Assembly: GCF_902859595.1 (NCBI RefSeq)
Contig: NZ_CADIJQ010000001.1
Coordinates: 558,001-622,000 of the forward strand
Reading direction: 5' to 3'
DNA length: 64,000 nt
Origin: Achromobacter kerstersii
GTDB lineage: Bacteria; Pseudomonadota; Gammaproteobacteria; Burkholderiales; Burkholderiaceae_B
Shown: positions 35,325 to 42,386 of the stretch, piece by piece
Numbering within the stretch: the stretch's first letter is position 1
Layout: every line of letters starts with the position of its first letter
Made by a program: the position numbers and the translations under genes
The notes under the pieces: generated by a model
The model's input: only the letters and a program-made list of their open reading frames with translations
Databases searched by the model: none
What the model was told of the DNA's origin: nothing

Positions 35325-36392
35325 ATGGAGCATGCCCCCCTGGCCCAACCCGGCCGCCGCCGGCTGCTGGGCGCCGCGCTGGCGCTTGGGCCCGTTGCCC
35401 TGGCGCAAGCGCAACCCGCTGGCCCCGGCCCATCATTCAATTTCACGCCGCAACAGCGCTACCCGGACCCGTCCATCCGCATCCTGGACCCGGAGTTTTC
35501 CAAGTACCGCATCTACAGCAGCAGCGTCGAGCAACTGGCAAGCGGCTTTCGCTGGCTGGAAGGCCCGGTCTGGGTGGGCGACGGGCGCTATCTGCTGGTG
35601 TCAGACATTCCCAATGACCGCATCCTGCGCTGGGACGAAACCACGGGCGCGGTCAGCGTCTTCCGCCATCCCGCCAACTTCAGCAACGGCTTGGCGCGCG
35701 ACCGCCAGGGCCGCCTGCTGGCCTGCGAACACCTGACGCGGCGCGTCACGCGCACCGAGTACGACGGCTCCATCACCGTGCTGGCCGACCGCTACGACGG
35801 CAAGCGCTTCAATTCGCCGAACGACATCATCTGCCAACGCAACGGCGCCATCTGGTTCACCGACCCGCCGTTTGGCATCGGCGGCCATTGGGAAGGCGAC
35901 AAGGCAACGCCCGAACTGCCGCATGGCGTGTACCGCATCGCGCCGTCGGACGGCCGCGTGACGCGCGTGCTGGAAGACCTGGCTGGCCCCAACGGGCTGT
36001 GCTTTTCGCCTGACGAAAAAATCTTGTATGTCGTGGAATCACGCCATCAGCCGAACCGCGTGATCTGGGCCTATGACGTGGGCGCTGACGGCGCGCTGTC
36101 CGGCAAGCGCGTGCATGTGGACGCGCAAGGCCCCGGCGCCATCGACGGCATCAAATGCGATGAAGACGGCAACCTGTGGTGCGGCTGGGGCAGCAACGGC
36201 GCCCCGAACGCCCGGCCCGATGAACTGGACGGCGTGATGGTGTTCAACCCCGCCGGCAAGCCCATTGGGCACATCCGGCTGCCGGAACGCTGCGCCAACC
36301 TGTGCTTTGGCGGCGCCAAACTCAACCGGCTTTTCATGGCCAGCAGCCATTCGCTTTACGCCCTGTACGTGGAGACGCGCGGGGCGGCTTGA
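35325..36392 (+). CDS. SMP-30/gluconolactonase-family lactonase, exported, 355 aa
   Basis: A six-bladed propeller lactonase. The N-terminus GRRRLLGAALALG looks like a Tat signal, with the mature part starting near QAQPAGPG. Propeller and metal-site landmarks include WLEGPVWVGDGRYLLVSDIP (Glu), RFNSPNDIICQRNGAIWFTDP (Asn/Asp) and IDGIKCDEDGNLWCGWGSNG (Asp). In this setting it probably opens a galactaro- or glucaro-lactone to the free aldarate. The periplasmic location suggests that lactone is hydrolysed before uptake. An AGGAG motif lies upstream of the ATG. Confidence 0.88.
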   Translation: MEHAPLAQPGRRRLLGAALALGPVALAQAQPAGPGPSFNFTPQQRYPDPSIRILDPEFSKYRIYSSSVEQLASGFRWLEGPVWVGDGRYLLVSDIPNDRILRWDETTGAVSVFRHPANFSNGLARDRQGRLLACEHLTRRVTRTEYDGSITVLADRYDGKRFNSPNDIICQRNGAIWFTDPPFGIGGHWEGDKATPELPHGVYRIAPSDGRVTRVLEDLAGPNGLCFSPDEKILYVVESRHQPNRVIWAYDVGADGALSGKRVHVDAQGPGAIDGIKCDEDGNLWCGWGSNGAPNARPDELDGVMVFNPAGKPIGHIRLPERCANLCFGGAKLNRLFMASSHSLYALYVETRGAA

Positions 36393-36426
36393 TTCATCAA
36401 AAAACACATCAGACGGAGTGGAGACA

Positions 36427-37431
36427 ATGAACGTAAGCAAGAGGCAGTTCCTGGGCGGCGCCGCGGCGCTATGCCTGTCGCCGTTGGTACCGGCATGGGC
36501 GCAGCAGGCCGCGTCGTCCGCCGGCGGCAACGCCGCCAATTGGCCGACGCGCCCCGTGCGCATCATCGTGCCGTACCCGCCCGGCGGATCGTCGGACATC
36601 ATCGCGCGCATTCTGGCGCCGCGTTTGTCTGATGCGCTGAAGCAGACCGTTGTCGTCGAGAACAAGCCCGGCGCCAATGGCAACCTGGGTGCGGGCATCG
36701 TGGTGCAGTCGGCAGCGGAAGGCCATACCGTGCTGCTGTGCGATGTGGGCGCGCTGGCGATCAGCCCATCGGTGTATACCAAGCTGTCGTTCGATCCCTC
36801 CAAGGATTTGCGCGCCGTCAGCATGCTGGCCTATTCGCCGCACGTGTTGGCCGTGCACCCCGATGTGCCGGCCAAGACGGTTGAGGAATTGGTGGCGCTG
36901 TCGAAAAAGCAGCGGCTGAATTTTGCGGTTACGGCAATTGGCAGCGCACCGCACCTGGCGGCGGTGGCCGTGCAGCAGGCAACCGGCGCGCAGTGGGAAT
37001 ACGTGCCGTACAAGGGCGGTTCGCAGGCGGTTACCGACACCATTGGCGGGCAAACGCAGATCATCATGAATGGCTTGCTGGCGACCTTGCCGCACATCAA
37101 GGCCGGCAAGCTGCGTCCGATTGCGATTTCGAAGGGCGAGCGCATGCAGCTTGTGCCCGACATCCCGACCATTTCCGAGCAAGGCGTGAAGGGCTTTGAG
37201 TCTGGCACGTGGCAAGGCGTGATGGCGCCGGTGACCACAACGGACCCGGTCGCCGAACGCCTGGCGATGCTGATGGCGGAAATCGTGAATCAGCCGGATG
37301 TGAAGGCGCAACTGAACGAGCAGGGCGCGGAAATCGTCACGCGGAATCCCGCCGAGCTGACGAAATTCTTCAACAGTGAACGCGCGCGCTGGGCCAAGGT
37401 GGTGCAAAGCGCGGACATCCGTCTGGATTGA
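36427..37431 (+). CDS. Bug-family (TctC) periplasmic receptor 2, 334 aa
   Basis: A second Bug receptor, only distantly similar to the one at 29664. The leader MNVSKRQFLGGAAALCL is Tat-like, with cleavage after PAWAQ. Family motifs are PVRIIVPYPPGGSSDIIARI, VVENKPGANGNLG and YVPYKGGSQAVTDTIGGQ. The start at 36427 has GGAG a few bases upstream. It follows the lactonase gene by 34 bp and is likely cotranscribed with garD, which again suggests an aldarate or lactone ligand. Membrane subunits are not encoded nearby. Confidence 0.9.
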   Translation: MNVSKRQFLGGAAALCLSPLVPAWAQQAASSAGGNAANWPTRPVRIIVPYPPGGSSDIIARILAPRLSDALKQTVVVENKPGANGNLGAGIVVQSAAEGHTVLLCDVGALAISPSVYTKLSFDPSKDLRAVSMLAYSPHVLAVHPDVPAKTVEELVALSKKQRLNFAVTAIGSAPHLAAVAVQQATGAQWEYVPYKGGSQAVTDTIGGQTQIIMNGLLATLPHIKAGKLRPIAISKGERMQLVPDIPTISEQGVKGFESGTWQGVMAPVTTTDPVAERLAMLMAEIVNQPDVKAQLNEQGAEIVTRNPAELTKFFNSERARWAKVVQSADIRLD

Positions 37432-37526
37432 TCGGGGGCAGGGCGCGCGCCTTGCGGCACGATGGCGATGGGCGCAAACTCGCAAGACGCAGGCGTGAAA
37501 CCCTGCCGTCTTGTCACGGAGCTGCC

Positions 37527-37883
37527 ATGAAAGCCCTGATTCTTGCCGCATGGATGGCGCTGGCCGCCGCGCCCGCTTTTGCGCGGGACGGCGTGCCTGG
37601 CGTGCCGCAAGCGCCGCCATCGGCGCGCACCTTGCCTGATGCGTGTTTGGGAACGTCGTGCCCAAAGACCGTGGACCCGAAACGAAATACGCCGTGCTTG
37701 GGCATGTCGTGTCCGGAGTCGGGGTATTCCGCTCCCGGTACCGCACCCGGCGCGAAGCCCGGCACCAGCACCACGCCTGCGCCGTGGAGCGGCGGCCCGG
37801 CCCAGCCGAAGCTGCCGCCAATGCCGTCGCGTTCGGGGCAACCTGTGGGGCCGTTGACGCCAGGGCCGGCAATTCCGCGGTAG
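37527..37883 (+). CDS. Small secreted Cys/Pro-rich protein, 118 aa
   Basis: A signal peptide (MKALILAAWMALAAAPAFA) is followed by a short mature chain holding two near copies of the motif CLG(T/M)SCP, at about residues 40-46 and 57-63. A Pro/Gly/Ser-rich disordered tail ends PLTPGPAIPR. GGAG lies about 7 bases before the ATG. No domain can be named. The paired Cys motifs could form two disulfides or bind metal in the periplasm. It stands between the aldarate operon and the AraC regulator. Confidence 0.6.
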   Translation: MKALILAAWMALAAAPAFARDGVPGVPQAPPSARTLPDACLGTSCPKTVDPKRNTPCLGMSCPESGYSAPGTAPGAKPGTSTTPAPWSGGPAQPKLPPMPSRSGQPVGPLTPGPAIPR

Positions 37884-38046
37884 CCATTGCGCGCTGACAC
37901 GCTTGCTGCCTGACGCGGATGTGCCAAGTTTGTGCACATCGTTGGTGCATCGTTGAAAAACTTCATGACCGCGCTTGTTGTCTGACAACGTAGCCTGCTA
38001 TCTTCTGCCCCGTAGCGCGTTCGTCGCACTCTGAAACCCCCAATTC

Positions 38047-38976
38047 ATGCCTGCCCGTCAACGCCTTTCCCTCGACCCCACGCCTGCGCCGCCGCCGTCT
38101 ACCGACGGGCTGGGCTGCGCGGCCAGCAAGCTGCTTTTGAACCAGCACTTCGAGGGCGGCGGCCTGACCTTCTATCGCAAGAGCACCGACAACGCGCAAT
38201 TCGGCAACGTTGAAACGCCGGCATCGGACCGTGGCTTTCTGGTGGGTGTGGCGATGCAAGGCGGGCACCGCCGCCGCATCCTGCAAGGCAACCACGCATC
38301 GACGCACGACTTCGATACCGGGTCGATCTACATCCGCGATTTCCACGACGACTACCGCGCCGACCTGCAAGGCGGGTTTGATTTTGTGCTGATCGAACTA
38401 TCGCGCGCGTTCATCGAACGCGTGAACGACGAAAAGGGCGGCCCGCGCATCAGCAGCCTGGTGCCGCGCGCGGGAACGGGCGACCCGGTGCTGGCGCATC
38501 TGTCGCAGGTGCTGGGCGGCGTGCTGGAGCAACCCGCGCAAAGCAGCCCCTTGTTTGTCGAGCATCTGGGCCTGGCCATCGGCACGCATTTGCTTGAGCA
38601 CTACGGGGCCGGCGCCACCACCGGCTGGTCGGACTCGGGCAGCCGGGTGCTGTCGCGCAAGCTGGAGGCGCGCGCGAAAGACATGCTGCTGGCAACGTTG
38701 CGCGACGACAGCTCCATCGCCGACATCGCCGAAGCCTGCGGCTTGTCGCGCAGTTATTTCATCAAGGCGTTCCGGCAAACGGTAGGCACCACGCCGCATC
38801 GCTGGCTGCTGGAGCAACGCGTGCAAAAGGCCAAGGAGCTGTTGCTCTTGCCCGGCCGCTCAATTACCGACACCGCGCTGCTGTGCGGTTTTGCTGACCA
38901 GGCGCACATGACGCGCGTGTTCACCAGCCTGGTCGGCGTGTCGCCGGGGGCGTGGCGCCGGGCCAACGTGACCTAG
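38047..38976 (+). CDS. AraC-family transcriptional regulator, 309 aa
   Basis: The C-terminal 100 residues hold the two helix-turn-helix units of AraC/XylS regulators: SSIADIAEACGLSRSYFIKAF and SITDTALLCGFADQAHMTRVF. The typical GVSPGAWRR follows near the end. The N-terminal effector part (about residues 20-190) is not diagnostic. It is probably an activator whose target is not clear. The candidates are the divergent or neighbouring genes, but there is no adjacent catabolic gene in a divergent arrangement. Confidence 0.88.
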   Translation: MPARQRLSLDPTPAPPPSTDGLGCAASKLLLNQHFEGGGLTFYRKSTDNAQFGNVETPASDRGFLVGVAMQGGHRRRILQGNHASTHDFDTGSIYIRDFHDDYRADLQGGFDFVLIELSRAFIERVNDEKGGPRISSLVPRAGTGDPVLAHLSQVLGGVLEQPAQSSPLFVEHLGLAIGTHLLEHYGAGATTGWSDSGSRVLSRKLEARAKDMLLATLRDDSSIADIAEACGLSRSYFIKAFRQTVGTTPHRWLLEQRVQKAKELLLLPGRSITDTALLCGFADQAHMTRVFTSLVGVSPGAWRRANVT

Positions 38977-39000
38977 GCGTGATGAAGCGGCCGTAGCGTC

Positions 39001-39084
39001 GGCCGTCGAGTTGGCCATCGCGTCGGCCATCGCGTCGGCCATCGAGGCAGCCATCGAGGCAGCCATCGAGGCAGCCATCGCGGC
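39001..39084. repeat. 12-bp tandem repeat, seven units
   Basis: Seven contiguous 12-mers grade from GGCCATCGCGTC to AGCCATCGAGGC. There are two identical copies of the first form and two of the second, and transitional forms lie between. The array occupies the gap between the AraC and FAD-protein genes. A coding-like frame on the minus strand (repeated MAAS) has no support as a gene. Confidence 0.88.
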
Positions 39085-39225
39085 GCCCCTATCCAGTAGC
39101 GGCCCTATCCGCGGCAATAGCGCTTTCATACAAACCAGGACCCAACTGCGCAAGACGCAGCCGGCAGCAGCAAGCTACCGTTTGGGGTATCTTGCCGCTT
39201 TCCCCGGCTGTTTCGGATTGAATCC

Positions 39226-40332
39226 ATGAACCGTCTTGCCACTGATTCGGCCTGCCAACCGGCCGATCTGCCGGCCTTGCACGCCCAGGCGTTCCCGATG
39301 CTGACGCCCGCCCTGATTGATCGGGCGGCGTCCCATGGCGAGATTATCTCGGTGCCAGCCGGCACCGTGCTGCTGAAAAGCGGCGAATGCGAAGCCGCGT
39401 TCTATATCGTGCTGGAAGGCTACGCCGAAGTCCTGGAATGCGAACCCGGCGGCGCCATGCACAGCCTGCTGATGCATCGCGACGGCGAGTTCACGGGCAG
39501 CCTGGACTTGTTTACCGACCGCCCCAATGCCGTGACCGTGCGCGCCGATTCCCCCAGCCGTTTGTTGCGCATCAGCCGGGCGGCGTTGGCCCAACTGTTG
39601 CTGACCGAACGCGAGTTGGCCGACGTTGTGCTGCGCGCATTCATGCTGCGGCGCATCGGGTATCTGCGCCAACGGCCGTATGGCGGCGCGATCCTGCGGT
39701 CGGCCATGCCGCCCGGTGAAGAAGATTCCGTGTTGGACCTGACGGTGATTGGTGGCGGCCCCGCCGGCCTGGCCGCAGCAAGCTATGCCGCGTCCGAAGG
39801 CTTGCAGACCTTGCTGGTGGGCGGTTCGCTATGCGGGCCGGACGCGTTGCGCGAGGACGTGCTGCGCGGGTTTCCCGGCACGATCACGGGTTTGTGTGGG
39901 GGCGGGCTGCTGCGCCGCGCGGAAGTGCAAAGCCGGCGTTTCGGTTCGCACGTGTTGCCCGGGCGCACCGCCACCGCGTTCGACGAGGCCTGCTATCCGT
40001 ACCGCGTGTGGCTGGACGACGGCCAGATGATCGAAACCCGCAGCCTCATCGTGGCGACAGGCATGCAGAAAGGGGAAACGCCCCAGACGGCCGGGGACGC
40101 CAACACGGCGTGGCTGGATGGCTGCCTGGACACCGACGACCGCGGCTACATTCACACTGGCCGCGCGGCGGCAGGCTCCATGCAGGCGCGCGCCTATGAA
40201 AGCTCGCAGCCTGGTGTGTTTGCGGTAGGGGCAGTGCGGGCGGGGTCGGACAAGCACGTGTTGGCCAGCATCGCCGAGGGCGCGGCCGCGGTGCGTGTCG
40301 TGCACCGCTTCCTGGACGCCTCGGCCCACTGA
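39226..40332 (+). CDS. Cyclic nucleotide-binding domain fused to a reduced FAD-binding (thioredoxin reductase-like) domain, 368 aa
   Basis: Residues about 20-150 form a CAP-like cyclic-nucleotide-binding barrel, starting SHGEIISVPAGTVLLKSGE and containing FTGSLDLFTDRPNAVTVRA (partly cited). Residues about 168 onward start LTVIGGGPAGLAAASYAASEG, a classic FAD dinucleotide-binding motif, followed by GFPGTITGLCGGGLL and SLIVATGMQ as in thioredoxin reductase-like proteins. The chain then passes directly to the C-terminal FAD segment (GVFAVGAVRAGSDKHVLASIAEG). The NADPH domain with its second GxGxxA motif and CxxC is missing. Full-length homologues are near 550 residues. It may be a sensor or electron-transfer protein. 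Confidence 0.8.
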   Translation: MNRLATDSACQPADLPALHAQAFPMLTPALIDRAASHGEIISVPAGTVLLKSGECEAAFYIVLEGYAEVLECEPGGAMHSLLMHRDGEFTGSLDLFTDRPNAVTVRADSPSRLLRISRAALAQLLLTERELADVVLRAFMLRRIGYLRQRPYGGAILRSAMPPGEEDSVLDLTVIGGGPAGLAAASYAASEGLQTLLVGGSLCGPDALREDVLRGFPGTITGLCGGGLLRRAEVQSRRFGSHVLPGRTATAFDEACYPYRVWLDDGQMIETRSLIVATGMQKGETPQTAGDANTAWLDGCLDTDDRGYIHTGRAAAGSMQARAYESSQPGVFAVGAVRAGSDKHVLASIAEGAAAVRVVHRFLDASAH

Positions 40333-40357
40333 ACGCGCCGGGCCGGGCAGGGTGCCG

Positions 40358-41989
40358 TCAGGCAGCCGGCCCCGGCTTGGCCTGACGCGTGTCCAGCGCC
40401 AGGAAATGGTGCACCACGGGTTTCTCTGGCCCGATATGAAAGCGTTGCGCTTCGCCTTGCAGGTCGGCATCGGCTTGCGACACGCGCTGGTGCTGCCGCA
40501 TATGCTCCGCCCATGACTCCACCAGGAACCATTCCTGCACCCGTTCGGGGTCGCTGGTGTGTTCGGCAATGCCCCAGGCGTAAGCGCCGTCGCGCCGGCG
40601 TTCTTCCGCCACCGCTTTCAGCGCTTGCAGGAACGCCGGACGATCTTGCACGCGGATGCGGTATTCGATCTGCACCATCACCGGGCCACGATCATGCTCA
40701 ACCGGCGCATCCAGCAAGGGTTCCGGCCAATGGTTGGACGGGTCCAGATTGGCTTCGCCTTGCGGCAGACGCAAGCGGTGCAGCAGCACCCCGGCCACCA
40801 GCAGCCCGGCCGCGCCTGCCAGCAAGGTGGCGGGCACGCCGATTTCCTGCGCCAACAAGCCCCAGCCCAAGCTGCCTGCGGCCATCGCGCCGTTGAACAC
40901 CATCAGGTAGATCGCCAGCCCACGGCCGCGCACCCAGTTTGGCAAGATGGCTTGCGCGACACCGTTGAAGGTGGTCAGCGCAACGATCCAGCCCAAGCCC
41001 AACAGCAGCAACAGCAACACCGCCGCCCATTGCGGCGGGGCAAAGGACAGCGCCGCCATGACCACGGCCGTAATGGCGGCCGCCGCCAGCACCAGGCCAT
41101 CCGTGTTCAAGCGTTGGCGCAGCTTGGGCAGCACCACCGCGCCCAGAATCGCGCCCACGCCCACGGCGCCCAGCAGGATGCCGTAGAACCCGGCGGTGCC
41201 GCCCAGCATCTTGCGCGCCACCAGCGGCAGCAACGCCCAGACTGAGCTGGCGAAGATGAAGAACACCGCCGCGCGCAGCAGTACGATGTGCAGTTCGCGG
41301 CTGGCGCGGGCATAGCGCACGCCGGCGCGGAAGGCGCCAAAGAACTGTTCGGACAGGCCGTCGTCCACCTTCTTGGGGCGTTTCCACCAGAGCAGCGCGC
41401 CAATCACGAACACATAGCTCATCACGTCGGCGCCATACGCAGCTGCCGCGCCAAAGGCGGCCAGCAACAGGCCGCCCACGGCCGGGCCCAACGCGCGGGC
41501 GATGTTGATGCCCAACGAGTTCAAGCCCACGGCGGTCTTGAGTTCGGCCTTGGGCACAAGCTCGGGCACGATGGCCTGCCACGTCGGCCCCATCAACGCC
41601 GTGCCCACGCCGCCCAGGAAGGTCAGCGCGATCAAATATTCCACGGTCAGCGTATTGGTCTTGGCCATCATCAGCAGCGTGAAGCTGACGCAGGCCAACA
41701 GCACCTGGATGATGATCAGGAAGCGGCGGCGGTCCAGGATGTCGGACAAGACGCCCGCGGGAATGGCCAGCAGGAAGACGGGCAGCGTGGCCGCCGTCTG
41801 CATCATGGCCACCGCCGCGGGGTTGTTGGACAGGTCGGTGACGAGCCAGGCGCTGGCCACGTCGCGCATGAAACTGCCGATGTTGCCCAGGATGGTGGCG
41901 CCCCAGAGCACGGCGAACAGCGTGTGCTTGAGCGGGGCCATGCCGCCTACGGCGGCGGGCGGGGGGTTACTTGGGTTGGCTCCGGCCAT
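40358..41989 (-). CDS. MFS transporter with a C-terminal ABM-like domain, 543 aa
   Basis: A 12-helix major-facilitator transporter of the EntS/MFS_3 (TMF) type, covering residues about 20-420, starting AVLWGATILGNIGSFMRDVASAWL (partly cited). The loop DILDRRRFLI matches the family's motif A. After the last helix a soluble segment of about 110 residues (VQIEYRIRVQDRPAFLQAL ... AWGIAEH) resembles an antibiotic-biosynthesis-monooxygenase-like ferredoxin fold. The start at 41989 overlaps the DoxX-like gene by 23 bp and has GGAG upstream. Substrate unknown; export of a small molecule is typical. Confidence 0.85.
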   Translation of the reverse strand: MAGANPSNPPPAAVGGMAPLKHTLFAVLWGATILGNIGSFMRDVASAWLVTDLSNNPAAVAMMQTAATLPVFLLAIPAGVLSDILDRRRFLIIIQVLLACVSFTLLMMAKTNTLTVEYLIALTFLGGVGTALMGPTWQAIVPELVPKAELKTAVGLNSLGINIARALGPAVGGLLLAAFGAAAAYGADVMSYVFVIGALLWWKRPKKVDDGLSEQFFGAFRAGVRYARASRELHIVLLRAAVFFIFASSVWALLPLVARKMLGGTAGFYGILLGAVGVGAILGAVVLPKLRQRLNTDGLVLAAAAITAVVMAALSFAPPQWAAVLLLLLLGLGWIVALTTFNGVAQAILPNWVRGRGLAIYLMVFNGAMAAGSLGWGLLAQEIGVPATLLAGAAGLLVAGVLLHRLRLPQGEANLDPSNHWPEPLLDAPVEHDRGPVMVQIEYRIRVQDRPAFLQALKAVAEERRRDGAYAWGIAEHTSDPERVQEWFLVESWAEHMRQHQRVSQADADLQGEAQRFHIGPEKPVVHHFLALDTRQAKPGPAA

Positions 41990-42386
41990 GCGGACGCTCC
42001 GTAAAATCATGCCAGGCGACCAGGACCCACGCCCCAGCCAGCCCGATGTGCTCGTAAAAGGCGTTCATATTCATGAATCGCGTGTCGGCGGGAGATTCCC
42101 AGTAGCGGTTCGCCATCAGGGCGGCCGCGGCGGTGAACACCGCCAGCGCCAGCGCGCCCAGCCAGCGCAGCCGGCCAGACAACACCAGAACGCTTGCACC
42201 GAGTTCCAGCAGAATAACGGCGGCGGCCGCCAGATGGGCAGGGTGCAAACCGAAATGCGCCATCTCGGCTTGCGCGCCGTCGAAATCCAGCAGCTTGACG
42301 AGCCCGCCCTGCAAGTACGCGCCGCAAAGCGCCAGCAGGGCCAGCCAGCGCACGGCGGGCGATGTCATCACTGCGCGCATCGTCAT
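41967..42386 (-). CDS. DoxX-like small membrane protein, 139 aa
   Basis: A four-helix inner-membrane protein. AYLQGGLVKLLDFDGAQAEM is the typical first-loop region of DoxX-family proteins, and LLELGASVLVLSGRLRWLG is the third segment. DoxX-like proteins often accompany redox or detoxification enzymes, but their reaction is rarely known. Its ATG overlaps the amidohydrolase stop (ATGA), and its own 3' end overlaps the MFS gene start, so translation of the three genes is likely coupled. Confidence 0.8.
   Translation of the reverse strand: MTMRAVMTSPAVRWLALLALCGAYLQGGLVKLLDFDGAQAEMAHFGLHPAHLAAAAVILLELGASVLVLSGRLRWLGALALAVFTAAAALMANRYWESPADTRFMNMNAFYEHIGLAGAWVLVAWHDFTERPHGRSQPK

Noticed and set aside
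36469-37950. 493-codon open frame on the minus strand
   Set aside because: It overlaps the Bug receptor and the small secreted gene, both of which have signal peptides and ribosome-binding sites.
39001-39153. Possible CRISPR or coding repeat with (MAAS)n on the minus strand
   Set aside because: The units are contiguous without spacers, so it is not CRISPR. The coding reading has no supported start or conserved domain.
40337-40376. GC-rich inverted repeat between the FAD-protein and MFS genes
   Set aside because: It overlaps the MFS stop codon and has no T-tract. Symmetry is broken by an extra C, so calling it a terminator is not justified.
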